Positions 20,553 through 30,111 are shown, counted from the first letter of the stretch. The stretch: 41,870 nucleotides of DNA from Patescibacteria group bacterium (GCA_022843855.1 JALHMV010000006.1:1-41870), one strand, 5' to 3'. The notes: generated from the letters alone by a model not told the origin. A program made the numbers and translations.

Positions 20553-23515
20553 CTCAAGTCTCGAAACAACTCGCAAACCTCACAGCCTCGATCAAATTCA
20601 GTGCGGGTGTGGTTGAACTCGGTCTGCGACAGGATCTCGCGATACGTTGTAGCGACGTCCCGTCCGAGCGCTTCGCGCTCGTCAGCTCCCACCCGAAACG
20701 TTTCTTCTCGAAACGTATGAGCGTCATCCAAAAAGAGCAACGAGAACTCAGCGGCGATGTACGGAAAGTGGCGGTCCAGACTGGTGAGGAGCGAGTAAAA
20801 GACGAGCTGTTCACGTAGTCGACCATCAGAGCTCTTAGTTTTGCCCTCGATATCGTTGCGTGTCTTAGCCTGAGATCCGGTTTTGTAATCGATGATTCGA
20901 ACAGTTCGAGCTGTCGCGTCGATTGGGTCGATGCGGTCAAACTTTCCGGTAACCCAAATATCCTCAAGTAGGACGTGGTGATTGGTAAGGCTGTACTCAA
21001 CGCCGACTGGGATCGCCGCCTCTCTAAGAATGGGGTGGTAGGCATTCAGTAGTTCGGTAGCTTGAGAGATGATGGCCGAGCGTCCGGCAAACGGCTCCAC
21101 TCCTTTGGCCGCTTGGGAGATAAACGACTGGAGCGTAGCAGGTGATGGAATCTTTTTTGTCGAACGATACTTTTTGAAGAAAAGCTCAAGCGCTCGATGG
21201 AGAAGCGATCCGTAGACGAGTCGTGGTTCCGTCTTTGAAGGAAAACGCAGCAGCGAGCTCAGAAGGTACTGACGCGGACAGAGTTGGTAGGTTTTATAGT
21301 CGGTAAACGAAAATGGTCTCTCGGAAACAAGCTCGCGAATAAGTCGCAACTCCTGTTCCTGGAGCGTAGGGCGGCTGATTGGCTGGAATGAGTTAACAAT
21401 CAGCTCTTCAGCCTCCGAGCGCGATACCGTGACCGCTGTCTCGTTGAGGGTATCGCCAAGCTCACTAACAAACTGGCTCGGCAGCACCTCTCGGCCGTCA
21501 CTGTCGGTTGCAGTGAGCGAACAGACGAGACGATCCTTGGCACGAGTTAACGCGACATAAAACAATCGTCGCTCGTCTTCCAGTGGGTCCTCGTGCCATT
21601 CAGATGATGCAACGATCAAACTCGGCAACTTGATTAGTTCGCGTGAAGCCCGGCCACTCCATACCTTCTTCGTCACCCCCGGTAGAAAAACCGTTCCAAA
21701 TTCTAAACCCTTAGCGCTGTGCGCCGTCCCGACATAGACACCGGATTGACTAGGCAGAAGGCGGGGGATTGAGAGACGCAGGCGATAATCACGAAGTAAT
21801 AGTATGTAATCAAGAAACGCTCCGAGTTTCGCGCTTGGATGGGCGAGCGAGTACTGTCGAACCTCAGTGATAAACCGCTTAAGCAACTCTAGCTGCTCGA
21901 GCTGGTCGAGACGCCCTTGTATCCGAGTAAGAATGAGTGACTCGCACAATATCGACTGAACAACATCGGGCAAGGCTCCGTCCTGCGCCCGCTCAACCCA
22001 TGTCAAGAATATTTTCATCGCTTGGTTGATCTGCGCACGTTCTTGCTTGGAGATAGAGGTATCGCCACGGACGGAGCGATGTTTGCCTTGACTGGCAGCG
22101 TACCGAGCGAGTAGAAGCGGGGAGAGCGGGGCAACGTTACGTAGTGCCGGTACGACAAGACGCATTTGTAGCGGCTGCGCGACAGCCTGGAGTAGGCCCA
22201 TCAATTGTTGGACGACTGGCTCACTCGCCAGGTCAGTTGTCTCGCTGCCGGCCAGCGGAAGGCCCGAGCGCAGTGCCTGAGCTCGAAAACGTTTAACTGC
22301 CTCGTTTGTCCGCGTTAAAACTGCCAACTCGCCGACTGGTTGGCCGGCTATGAGCGCCGAGGAGATCTCTCCGACAATCCAGCCAAATTCGCTCTCCTCA
22401 CTTGCAAACCGAACCAACTCTGGCTTTGCGCCGTTGCCGAGCGGCCGGACAGCCGTCAATTTACTTTCGACTCCGGGGAGAACATTGGCGAGTTGGTGGT
22501 GGTTATTGGCGATAAGCCGGTCAGCGGTAGCTAGAATAGGGGAAAGGCTCCGATAGTTTTCTCGTAAGCTAACAATCTTTGCGTCCGGAAAGCGCTTGGC
22601 GAAATGCATCATGTTTGCCACGGACGCGCCCTGAAAACGATAGATAGCCTGCTTGTCATCGCCAACGACACAAACGTTTGGACTCTCAAAGAAGTCAACA
22701 AGCGCCTCGACTAGCCCGTTCTGAGCGTTATTGGTGTCCTGATACTCATCAACAAGAACGTATTGATATCGTTCCTGGTAATAACCCTTTACGTCCACTT
22801 CTTCGCGCAGCGCCTTGAGCGCGAAGAGGATCATGTCTTCGTAATCATACTTGCCCAGAAGAGCCAGCTCGGCTTGATACATCTGATAGACCTCAGCGAG
22901 CTCAAGATTGAGGTCGAGCTGTCGTTGACGCGCGGCAGCAGCCGCTGGCGTTTCTTTGGAGGCGGCTTTTCCGTACTGATCGCGGGCGAGTTGACGAAGA
23001 TCGCTCGATGCAATATTCTCCTGCTTTAACTTGCGGATCGAATCTCCAACGGAACGAACATGAAACGTCGGTGTCCGCACCGGACGCAGTGCCCGCAGGT
23101 GTTCGTTTTTATCAATGAGGCGATGAATAATTTGGAGGCGCTCAAGGTCGGTCGTTTGTGTCGCCTCGGTCGCAAAGCCAAAGAGGTAGGGGAACGTACT
23201 AACCACTTCGTTAGCAAACGAGTGAAACGTCGCGATCGTGACTTGGTAGGCATCAGGGCCCATGAGTCGCTCGAGACGTTTTTGGAGTGCTGTCACCCCT
23301 GCCTCAGTAAAGGTCAACGCCAGGACGTTACGAGCGTTTAATTGACTCTTCTGTAGAATGCGGCCGATACGCAAGGCAACGACTTGGGTCTTACCGGTGC
23401 CTGGACCGGCCACAATCATGAGCGGCCCCTCAATCGATTCAACAGCTTCTCGTTGCGCTGAGTTGAGTTTGCGAAACTCACGCGCAAACGTCGCATCCCA
23501 TTGGTTTTTGGCCAT
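20549..23515 (-). CDS. UvrD/PcrA-type DNA helicase fused to RecB-like nuclease
   Basis: A 988-residue superfamily 1 helicase. Walker A is AGPGTGKT (36-43); VLVDEYQDTN (about 250) and VVGDDKQAIYRFQGA are motifs II and III; TAHSAKGLEF and DERRLFYVALTRAKDRL are motifs V and VI. After about residue 725 a PD-(D/E)XK nuclease follows: GKFDRIDPID, then IIDYKTG (D876 and K878). One cysteine near its start (YQLCPRQY) and CEVC near the end (978, 981) suggest a reduced iron-sulfur site, one cysteine short of the AddB/Cas4 pattern. A helicase-nuclease in double-strand-break processing is inferred, combining AddA and AddB-like roles in one chain. A TAGGCT box ends 6 nt before its ATG. Confidence 0.92.
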   Translation of the reverse strand: MAKNQWDATFAREFRKLNSAQREAVESIEGPLMIVAGPGTGKTQVVALRIGRILQKSQLNARNVLALTFTEAGVTALQKRLERLMGPDAYQVTIATFHSFANEVVSTFPYLFGFATEATQTTDLERLQIIHRLIDKNEHLRALRPVRTPTFHVRSVGDSIRKLKQENIASSDLRQLARDQYGKAASKETPAAAAARQRQLDLNLELAEVYQMYQAELALLGKYDYEDMILFALKALREEVDVKGYYQERYQYVLVDEYQDTNNAQNGLVEALVDFFESPNVCVVGDDKQAIYRFQGASVANMMHFAKRFPDAKIVSLRENYRSLSPILATADRLIANNHHQLANVLPGVESKLTAVRPLGNGAKPELVRFASEESEFGWIVGEISSALIAGQPVGELAVLTRTNEAVKRFRAQALRSGLPLAGSETTDLASEPVVQQLMGLLQAVAQPLQMRLVVPALRNVAPLSPLLLARYAASQGKHRSVRGDTSISKQERAQINQAMKIFLTWVERAQDGALPDVVQSILCESLILTRIQGRLDQLEQLELLKRFITEVRQYSLAHPSAKLGAFLDYILLLRDYRLRLSIPRLLPSQSGVYVGTAHSAKGLEFGTVFLPGVTKKVWSGRASRELIKLPSLIVASSEWHEDPLEDERRLFYVALTRAKDRLVCSLTATDSDGREVLPSQFVSELGDTLNETAVTVSRSEAEELIVNSFQPISRPTLQEQELRLIRELVSERPFSFTDYKTYQLCPRQYLLSSLLRFPSKTEPRLVYGSLLHRALELFFKKYRSTKKIPSPATLQSFISQAAKGVEPFAGRSAIISQATELLNAYHPILREAAIPVGVEYSLTNHHVLLEDIWVTGKFDRIDPIDATARTVRIIDYKTGSQAKTRNDIEGKTKSSDGRLREQLVFYSLLTSLDRHFPYIAAEFSLLFLDDAHTFREETFRVGADEREALGRDVATTYREILSQTEFNHTRTEFDRGCEVCELFRDLS

Positions 23516-23521
23516 GCGTTG

Positions 23522-23527
23522 AGCCTA
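23522..23527 (-). promoter_or_regulatory. Possible -10 box of the helicase gene
   Basis: Leftward TAGGCT, 6 nt before the ATG at 23515, matching the leaderless spacing of other genes; the -35 is unclear. Confidence 0.35.
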
Positions 23528-23566
23528 CCGGAGTCGATAGATAAACGCCACTAGGGGGCGGAACGC

Positions 23567-23595
23567 TTGACAGTTATTTCCAATGAGCGTACCCT
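23567..23595 (+). promoter_or_regulatory. Promoter before a structured leader or RNA
   Basis: -35 TTGACA (23567-23572), 17-nt spacer, -10 TACCCT (23590-23595). Transcription would start near 23602, about 200 nt before the rluA-like gene. Confidence 0.6.
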
Positions 23596-23601
23596 CTTTG
23601 T

Positions 23602-23805
23602 AAGCAGGTCGGATTTCGAAGGTCGTTGATGGCTTTGACCCAAGAATACACCGACTCTCCTCATCGGCTCGGGAGGTTCACCGGAAGCTAGGTGTGCTCA
23701 CACCTCTCGTAGGCCTGGCCAGGGCCCCGTCCGTTGTCAGTCGAACGTCGCACCAGCGACAGGAAACAGGCGACGGCGGGGCCATCATCATACGTACAAC
23801 GCACA
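23602..23805 (+). ncRNA. Structured leader or independent RNA before the RluA-type gene
   Basis: The 200-nt stretch has no gene but many stems: GTCGG near 23612 with CCGAC near 23652 enclosing GGTC and GACC; AGGTGTG with CACACCT (23690-23705, 2-nt loop); and GGCCCCG-T-CCGT with ACGG-CGGGGCC (about 23718-23783) enclosing GTCGC-ACCA-GCGAC. There is no T-run terminator at the end, so it may be a 5' untranslated region. It matches no RNA class I recognise (not RNase P, tmRNA or SRP RNA). Confidence 0.45.
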
Positions 23806-24531
23806 ATGAACCCCTCGATCATCGCCCAAACAGATCGGTACCTCGTTATCAACAAACCCGCCGGCATGGCGACCGAACCGCCCTCATCACAGCTGACGCT
23901 GCGTGACTGGCTGATTGAACAAAAACACATCAATCCGAGTGAGTGGGGGAGCCAAGATCGATTCGGTATCGTTCATCGACTCGACACCGACACTTCTGGA
24001 GTAGTGATTTGGGCTAAAACACCTGCCGCTCAAGCCGAGTTGCGTGAGCAATGGCAGGGGAGAGCGGTTAAAAAAACCTATATCGCTCTAGTTGCCGGTC
24101 AAACGGAACCTGAAGGTATGATCGAGCTCGCGCTCGAACGGGACAATCGCAACGACCGTCAAAAGGTAGCGCTGCTGCCGGGACCAAGGAGTCGGCCGGC
24201 GATCACACACTATAAGACACTGACCTACACCGCGGTAGGGGAGTGGGCGGTTAGCTTACTCGAGCTTCATCCAGTTACCGGCCGGACTCACCAAATCCGC
24301 GTTCATTGCAAGGCGATCGGACACCCGCTCGTCGCTGATTCGCTCTACGGCGAGAAGCAGTCCGACCAAATCGCGGCGTCACTAGGCCTAAGCAGACAAT
24401 TTCTTCACGCAGCTTCGCTCGAACTTTCCGAGACCGAATACTTCGCCGCTCCGCTGCCGACAGATTTAGAAGAGGTACTAGCCAGGCTCGGTATCGACCG
24501 CCCCCTGTACACACCAAGAAAAACCGGGTAG
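23806..24531 (+). CDS. RluA-family RNA pseudouridine synthase
   Basis: A 242-residue enzyme converting uridine to pseudouridine in rRNA or tRNA. YLVINKPAGMATEP is the N-terminal motif I region; FGIVHRLDTDTSGVVIWAKT contains the catalytic aspartate (D60); HPVTGRTHQIRVHCKAIGHPLVADSLYG is the C-terminal signature. There is no S4 domain ahead of it, as in RluA/RluC-like short forms, so the target site cannot be told. The open frame starts earlier, but homology begins at the ATG at 23806. A long structured leader precedes it. Confidence 0.93.
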   Translation: MNPSIIAQTDRYLVINKPAGMATEPPSSQLTLRDWLIEQKHINPSEWGSQDRFGIVHRLDTDTSGVVIWAKTPAAQAELREQWQGRAVKKTYIALVAGQTEPEGMIELALERDNRNDRQKVALLPGPRSRPAITHYKTLTYTAVGEWAVSLLELHPVTGRTHQIRVHCKAIGHPLVADSLYGEKQSDQIAASLGLSRQFLHAASLELSETEYFAAPLPTDLEEVLARLGIDRPLYTPRKTG

Positions 24532-24566
24532 AAAAAGACGAGAGCCTAAATTTTTCAGGAGAAAAA

Positions 24567-25823
24567 GTGGAAAAACGAAAGTTTTGGTTGGGTCTTATCT
24601 TTATCCTAGCCGTCACCGCTGGATCGGTGTACGTTAGCCTCCCTTCAACGGAAAGTGTTTTTGGTCAACCGGTCGAGATACGTCAGGGCCTTGACCTTAA
24701 AGGCGGGGTCTACCTCAAGTACGAACTTGATTACTCACGAACAAGCACCGCAGACCGAACCGACGCGCTCAGCTCAATCGTTCAGGTGATCGAACGACGA
24801 GTCAACAGTACTGGCGTGGCTGAGCCGACGATTCAGCCCGGTCGAATCGGCAACACCGATATCGTCACAGTCGAGTTGCCGGGGATTAAAGACGTCAATC
24901 AAGCGATCGACCTGATCGGCAAAACAGCATTTCTCGAATTCAAAGAGACAAACGCCGCCGGTGACAACTGGGTGCCAACTGGACTCAGCGGCAGGCAACT
25001 GCAGAAGGCCAGCGTCAGTTTTGATCAAACCACAAATAAGCCGCAAGTCAGTCTCAAATTCAACGCTGAAGGGCAACGCCTCTTTGGCGATATCACCGAA
25101 CGCAATATCGGCAAACCTTTGGCGATATTCCTCGACGACGAGTTACTACAGGCGCCGACTGTCCAACAGAAGATCGTCGAAGGGGAAGCAGTAATCACCG
25201 GTGACTCGTCGATTCAAGAAGTAAAAGACAGCGTTAACCTCCTGAATTCCGGTGCGCTCGATGTACCAATCAAGCTGGTTGAGCAACGAACCATTGGCGC
25301 CACGCTCGGGGAAGAGTCGGTCAAAAAAAGTATCGTGGCAGGTCTGATCGGCTTGATCTTAGTCGCGCTCTTCATGGTTATTAACTACCGTCTTGCCGGG
25401 GTGATTGCAGTACTGGCACTCGGTGGCTACACAGCCATGAGTATCGCTATTTTCAAGTTCATCCCCGTGACGTTAACACTCGCGGGGATGGCCGGTTTTA
25501 TTCTCTCGATTGGCATGGCCGTTGATGCCAACATTCTTATGTTTGAACGCCTACGCGAAGAGCTCCGACGCGGGAGAGATCTCAAGATTGCGCTCACCGA
25601 AGGCTTCCGTCGTGCCTGGCCCTCGGTTCGAGATTCGAATGTCGCGACGCTCCTGACCTGCGGTATCCTTTTTTTCACAACAAGCGGCTCGGTGAGAGGA
25701 TTTGCTCTCACGCTCGCGATCGGTGTTTTAGTCTCAATGTTTAGCTCAATTACTGCCAGCCGGTCATTTTTGCGTCTCGTTGCCCGAATTCCGGTACTCG
25801 CCCAGCAATTGGAGAAAATATAG
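24567..25823 (+). CDS. secD: Protein translocase subunit SecD
   Basis: A 418-residue inner-membrane protein that uses the proton gradient to finish Sec export. An N-terminal span (about 6-24) is followed by the periplasmic P1 region with GLDLKGGVYLKYE, the DIVTVELPGIKD strand, and six C-terminal spans carrying VALFMVINYRLAG, GFILSIGMAVDANILMFERLREE and FRRAWPSVRDSN. It is shorter than the Escherichia protein, as in many Gram-positive and CPR bacteria. The start is GTG at 24567, chosen because AGGAG lies 5 nt before it and the reading begins naturally there. secF follows with no gap. Confidence 0.95.
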   Translation: MEKRKFWLGLIFILAVTAGSVYVSLPSTESVFGQPVEIRQGLDLKGGVYLKYELDYSRTSTADRTDALSSIVQVIERRVNSTGVAEPTIQPGRIGNTDIVTVELPGIKDVNQAIDLIGKTAFLEFKETNAAGDNWVPTGLSGRQLQKASVSFDQTTNKPQVSLKFNAEGQRLFGDITERNIGKPLAIFLDDELLQAPTVQQKIVEGEAVITGDSSIQEVKDSVNLLNSGALDVPIKLVEQRTIGATLGEESVKKSIVAGLIGLILVALFMVINYRLAGVIAVLALGGYTAMSIAIFKFIPVTLTLAGMAGFILSIGMAVDANILMFERLREELRRGRDLKIALTEGFRRAWPSVRDSNVATLLTCGILFFTTSGSVRGFALTLAIGVLVSMFSSITASRSFLRLVARIPVLAQQLEKI

Positions 25824-26738
25824 ATGGAGCACTATCAATTTCTCGGCAGAAGGAAGACGGTATGGCTTGGCTTATCGCTCATCATCCTCATCCTTGGGGT
25901 GATTGCATTGTTCGTCTGGAAGCTACCGTTCGGCATCGACTTTCGTGGGGGAGCGGTTTTTGAACTACAGACCGAGAAACCGATCGAAGAAGGGGAGTTC
26001 CGCCAAAAAATTACCAGTTTGCCTCAGGTTCGCAGTCCGCAAATTTCCAAAACAGGGGAGAGCACCTACTTAATTAAGGCGCTGCCGATCGAGTCAAACG
26101 ATTATCGAACGGTGATTGGCGAGCTCGAGAAGGATTACGGCACGATCACCGAAAAGCAGTTCCAGAACGTCGGCCCGACGGTAAGTCGGGATCTCGCACG
26201 CAAAGCCGTTATTGCGGTCATACTGGCAGTGATCACTATCGTTCTCTATCTCGCGTACTCGTTTCGAGAAGTAACCTATCCCGTATCCTCGTGGCGATTC
26301 GGCCTCATCGCCGTTGTCGCCCTCCTTCACGATCTGATAATCTCGGTCGGCATATTTGCGATACTGGCCCGCTTCTTTGGATATGAAATCGATGCCTCAT
26401 TCATCACCGCGCTCTTAACGATTATGGGCTTCTCGGTTCATGATACGATCGTGGTTTTCGATCGGATCAGAGAGAATCTCAATCGCCGGCAGCTCTCGGC
26501 CGAGACCCAGTTTGAGCTGATTGCCGACCAATCTTTGACGCAAACCTTAAACCGATCGTTGGCGACAAGCCTAACGGTAATCTTTACTCTAACCGCCCTG
26601 ACTATTCTCGGTGGCGAGAGTATCCGCGGCTTTGTCGTTATGCTGCTAATCGGTGTCACGGTTGGAACCTACTCATCGATTTTTACCGCAACGCCGCTGC
26701 TAGCGTGGTGGCAAGCACGTGTGACGCGACGAAAGTAG
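25824..26738 (+). CDS. secF: Protein translocase subunit SecF
   Basis: A 304-residue partner of SecD. FGIDFRGGAVFELQT is the conserved first motif; the later block FSVHDTIVVFDRIRENL is the SecF form of the transmembrane proton-path motif, and TLNRSLATSLTVIFTLTALTILGG closes the core. Six spans are visible. The ATG directly follows the secD TAG, so the two form one operon and one complex with SecYEG. It is the last rightward gene before the strand switch. Confidence 0.95.
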   Translation: MEHYQFLGRRKTVWLGLSLIILILGVIALFVWKLPFGIDFRGGAVFELQTEKPIEEGEFRQKITSLPQVRSPQISKTGESTYLIKALPIESNDYRTVIGELEKDYGTITEKQFQNVGPTVSRDLARKAVIAVILAVITIVLYLAYSFREVTYPVSSWRFGLIAVVALLHDLIISVGIFAILARFFGYEIDASFITALLTIMGFSVHDTIVVFDRIRENLNRRQLSAETQFELIADQSLTQTLNRSLATSLTVIFTLTALTILGGESIRGFVVMLLIGVTVGTYSSIFTATPLLAWWQARVTRRK

Positions 26739-27204
26739 CTGAGGACCTGCCACAACGACATCACAGCCCCGCCACAGCCAACCCACGTGACAACTAGACA
26801 ATTTTCTTATGAAAATTACCTAGCAAGCCGAACACTCAGTCGTCCAATCGAAAAACGTGCGTCTACGGCCAATTTTGACTTAAAGTTACATTTAACAGGT
26901 TGGGAGCATAGACTAACGATTCATTCTTGGAAGAAACGGTATCGCTTTGATATGGTTTGTGCCTTCAAGAATAATCAGTGAAGAGAGAGATATATATATT
27001 TGTCGCACAATGTATCTTGTGCGACAGAAGCAGAAATAAACAAAAACCGCGACCTCGGCCAACAGGGCTCAAAATAGGTGAAAACGCACCTCAACACCGG
27101 CCCGACCGCCCCAAAGACAGAGGAATGTTTGCAAAAAATATTTCACCGTATCCCCTCTCTGCTGCGCTACAAAAAGGGGAGGGGGACAAAAAAAGAAAAT
27201 ATGG
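26739..27204. other. Gene-poor convergent region
   Basis: This 466-bp interval lies between rightward secF and the leftward ATPase operon. It is more AT-rich than the surroundings and contains AATTTTC-TTAT-GAAAATT (26799-26816), a TATATATATT run, and the palindrome at 27000-27027. A 64-codon GTG frame (26787-26981) is open, but without a ribosome-binding site or recognisable homology I do not call it. A CCCCTC/GGGGAG pairing near 27151-27181 next to an A-rich run may end the leftward operon. Confidence 0.6.
27000..27027. other. dif-like recombination site (candidate)
   Basis: Perfect 10-bp arms TGTCGCACAA (27001-27010) and TTGTGCGACA (27017-27026) flank a 6-bp centre TGTATC. Compared with the Escherichia coli dif site, the inner portion agrees at CGCA-AATGTAT-TT-TG, about 17 of 28 positions by my count, including both arm edges and the centre. 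No T-run follows on either strand, which argues against a terminator. It sits where gene orientation converges, as expected near a replication terminus. An operator for a dimeric regulator is the main alternative. Confidence 0.5.
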
Positions 27205-30111
27205 TTACCGGAGCTCGTTAATCGGTAGAATGTCCGAACCGCTGGACCGGGCTGGTCCGCTCTGCTGATTTGACAAATCAAGCTCCTCAACCTGGTCCCA
27301 AGTAATTAGATGGTTGACACCACTCTCTCCCAATACTCCCCCACTCTGAGAGTTCGGCGCGACCATCTCTGGCTGCGTCCCCTGCTCTGCCGCAACCGCT
27401 TCCTTTACAATCTCTCCTGTTACGGGTGCGAGCACTCCCTCCACAACGGGTGGGGTAATCTCAACCTGTTGGACAGGTTTACTCTCTTCGGAACCGCTCA
27501 TGGCATACCAATTGCGGGAAAATCGATCTTTCAGTATCTCAATCTTGCGCCCCGGGGGCAGAAACGGTTTCGATGTCTCAGGCTTTGCTGGCTCCGCTTT
27601 TTTCACTTCGCTAAGGCCTTTGTCTTTCGGAGTGTCATTGCCGGGCGCTCGACCATCTTTTAGTTTACCGCTCTCCCCTGCTCCGTCGCTCAAATCTATC
27701 GGGGCCGACCATTCAGCAATATAGTCCTCAACATCGCTTCGCGGCGTCGTAAATTGCTCAACGCTTGAGGAGACGACATCGGCAACAACGTTGGATTTCT
27801 GCTCGGGCGGCGGCAGCGTGCTGGCCGAGAACGCTGGGACAGTCACCCCGTCCACCGCCATCTTGATATAAATATGTCGGTTCGGTTGGTTTACCAGATC
27901 GTTAACGTCAAATACCGGCTCAAACTCCTTCTGCAACGCCTGGGCGTCTGTTGCACCAACACGAAACGCGACCATTGTGCCCACGTTCCCAAAGACAGCG
28001 TCACGAACGGTTTCTGGCATTTGACTAATGTATTGGTTAACCATTACTAAGTTCAAACGATACTTTCGAGCCTCAGACAAAATTGTTGCAAACGAGTCGG
28101 TTGCGAAGTTCTGAAACTCGTCGACATATAAGTAGAAATCTCGTCGATCGTTCTCGGGAATATTGGTTCGTCCCATGGCGGCCAGCTGAATCTTGGTAAT
28201 CAGCATCGATCCGAGTAGCGCCGAGTTATCTTCGCCGATTTTTCCTGTCGAGAGATCGGCCAGGAGTATCTTTCCACCGTTCATGATCTCGTCAATGCGA
28301 AGGGTTGATTTTGGTTGACCGACGATATTACGAATAATCGAACTTGAGAGAAATTGACCGACTTTATTTTGGATCGGCGCGATCGCTTCTTGACGGAACT
28401 TCGGCTCATACTTTTCGTATTCATTTATAAAGAAGTCTCGAATTACCGGGTCCTTGACTTCGCTCAGGACTAATCGACGATAGGCGTTGTCGGTTAGTAT
28501 CCGCATTACGCTTAAAAGCGTTGAATTCGGATACTCAAGAACGGCCAAGATAGCGTTTCTCAAGATGTACTCCAGGCGCGGGCCCCACGATTCACCGAAG
28601 ATCTTTTTAAATATACCAACCACCCCTGAGGCGATGACGTTTTTCATCTCGGGGTTATTGTCGTTGTTTTCTAAAACGTTAAACGCCATCGGATGATCGT
28701 AGTCAGCCGGGTTGAAGTAGATAACGTCTTTAACGCGCTCAGGTGGAATAAACTCTAAAACATGGTCAACTAATTGACCGTGAGGATCGACAACCGCTAC
28801 GCCGCGTCCCTCCCGGATATCGTCATAGATCATGTTTTCAATGAAGGTTGACTTACCGGTTCCAGTTTTTCCAATAATGTACGTGTGGAGCCGCCGGTCA
28901 GAGCGCTTAATGCCAAACTGAGTTACTTGATTGCGAAAATTTGTTTGGGCTAGAAGCGTCAGCTCATCGGCCGGTACGCTGCCGATAATCGGCAGGTTGG
29001 CCGGCGGCTCCCCTTTCTTGGCGCCCGCCCACGCGATGGTTGGAGTCGCCACCGTTTCGGACGGAAAATGATAGAGGGTAGCTAGTTCGGTAACGTTAAA
29101 GATCATTTCAGTCGCCCCGAAAGTTCGGGACGTGAATACGTGCAGCACTTCCCTATCGGTCACGAAATCGCCGCTGACAAACGCATTGAGATTGAGCGTA
29201 TTAAACTGTTTGTACGCCCCTACAACTTGCTCAAGTTTCGCCTTCGCATTATGCTCGTCGTGAGCGCTCGAGAGAATACGAATAACTGTCTCAAATCCGA
29301 GTTTTGTTATCTTTTCTTCGATCGCTTTGATCGCTTGCTGTTTCGGTCCGTCTAGCTCCTTGCCGCCCTTATCCTCCTTCTTGCCAGCATCATCGCCACC
29401 GCCTGGCGCTATGATCTGACGGAAAAACGCGATAAAAATCTCTTTTGTTTCGGAGGCGATGAGTTCAAAAAATCCTCTCCCTTTAGCTGGCGGTTCTTTG
29501 ATATTTTTTACCTCATCACTCCCCTTTTCCTGCCAATCGTCGTCGACCGGCCGCACAATCATCTGAACCCAGACCGATTCTTCCGCGGAGAGCGAACCCA
29601 AAACGCCGGTAGTCGTCGCTAGCGGATCGACTTCAAAATTCTGAAACGTTTTAATCGGATACGCTGTCGGCCGCTTGAGTTTCAGCTCAGTCGCCACGAC
29701 GCTTTGTTCGGCCGGAAAACGATGAGCCTCGTCAGTCGCGTCAACTTCTCGAATCTCAACCGTCGGATACTGCGCAAAGATTTGACTACTGACAAAATCC
29801 TTTAAGCTTCTCGGGACAAATACCTGAAAAGTGATGCTACGGTTCTGCGAAAGTATCTCAAGACTGACCCGCGGTTGCACGGCGGCGCTGGAGCGAAAGA
29901 TGCCGTGAAGAGCAGCGAAGAACTGTTCGGCCGACTCGGGTTTGGCGCTGTTATTCTTCGGAACAGAGATCGACAGGAGGAGATACTCGTCGTCAACGGC
30001 TAGATTTGGTTCGTCCCCGTTCTTTCTCGCTCGGTTATTCTGACTCCACATATACAGCGCCCCGCCAACGAGCAGGAGGGCGAAACCGATATTAATAAGG
30101 ATGAAGGCCAT
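27205..30111 (-). CDS. Membrane-anchored VirD4/HerA-like ATPase, paralogue 2
   Basis: A 968-residue protein with an N-terminal span (about 3-22, ILINIGFALLLVGGALYMW), an extracytoplasm- or membrane-adjacent region of about 370 residues, and a RecA-like motor. Walker A is IGKTGTGKST (about 414-423), followed by VAVVDPHGQLVDHVLE; Walker B-like YLYVDEFQNFATDSFATILSEARKYRLNLVMVNQY is typical of conjugative coupling ATPases. A disordered, Pro/Lys/Glu-rich tail of about 190 residues ends the chain. Its start overlaps the stop of the 801-residue paralogue by one base. DNA or protein translocation is inferred; no relaxase or complete secretion system is adjacent. Confidence 0.85.
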   Translation of the reverse strand: MAFILINIGFALLLVGGALYMWSQNNRARKNGDEPNLAVDDEYLLLSISVPKNNSAKPESAEQFFAALHGIFRSSAAVQPRVSLEILSQNRSITFQVFVPRSLKDFVSSQIFAQYPTVEIREVDATDEAHRFPAEQSVVATELKLKRPTAYPIKTFQNFEVDPLATTTGVLGSLSAEESVWVQMIVRPVDDDWQEKGSDEVKNIKEPPAKGRGFFELIASETKEIFIAFFRQIIAPGGGDDAGKKEDKGGKELDGPKQQAIKAIEEKITKLGFETVIRILSSAHDEHNAKAKLEQVVGAYKQFNTLNLNAFVSGDFVTDREVLHVFTSRTFGATEMIFNVTELATLYHFPSETVATPTIAWAGAKKGEPPANLPIIGSVPADELTLLAQTNFRNQVTQFGIKRSDRRLHTYIIGKTGTGKSTFIENMIYDDIREGRGVAVVDPHGQLVDHVLEFIPPERVKDVIYFNPADYDHPMAFNVLENNDNNPEMKNVIASGVVGIFKKIFGESWGPRLEYILRNAILAVLEYPNSTLLSVMRILTDNAYRRLVLSEVKDPVIRDFFINEYEKYEPKFRQEAIAPIQNKVGQFLSSSIIRNIVGQPKSTLRIDEIMNGGKILLADLSTGKIGEDNSALLGSMLITKIQLAAMGRTNIPENDRRDFYLYVDEFQNFATDSFATILSEARKYRLNLVMVNQYISQMPETVRDAVFGNVGTMVAFRVGATDAQALQKEFEPVFDVNDLVNQPNRHIYIKMAVDGVTVPAFSASTLPPPEQKSNVVADVVSSSVEQFTTPRSDVEDYIAEWSAPIDLSDGAGESGKLKDGRAPGNDTPKDKGLSEVKKAEPAKPETSKPFLPPGRKIEILKDRFSRNWYAMSGSEESKPVQQVEITPPVVEGVLAPVTGEIVKEAVAAEQGTQPEMVAPNSQSGGVLGESGVNHLITWDQVEELDLSNQQSGPARSSGSDILPINELR

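Noticed and set aside
23602-23805. RNase P, tmRNA or SRP RNA
   Set aside because: None of the conserved cores (for example GAGGAAAGTCC, the tmRNA tag frame or the SRP GGAAGCAGCC loop) is present.
26787-26981. 64-codon GTG frame in the convergent gap
   Set aside because: No ribosome-binding site, no -10 box at the leaderless distance and no family resemblance; it lies in an AT-rich noncoding-looking stretch.
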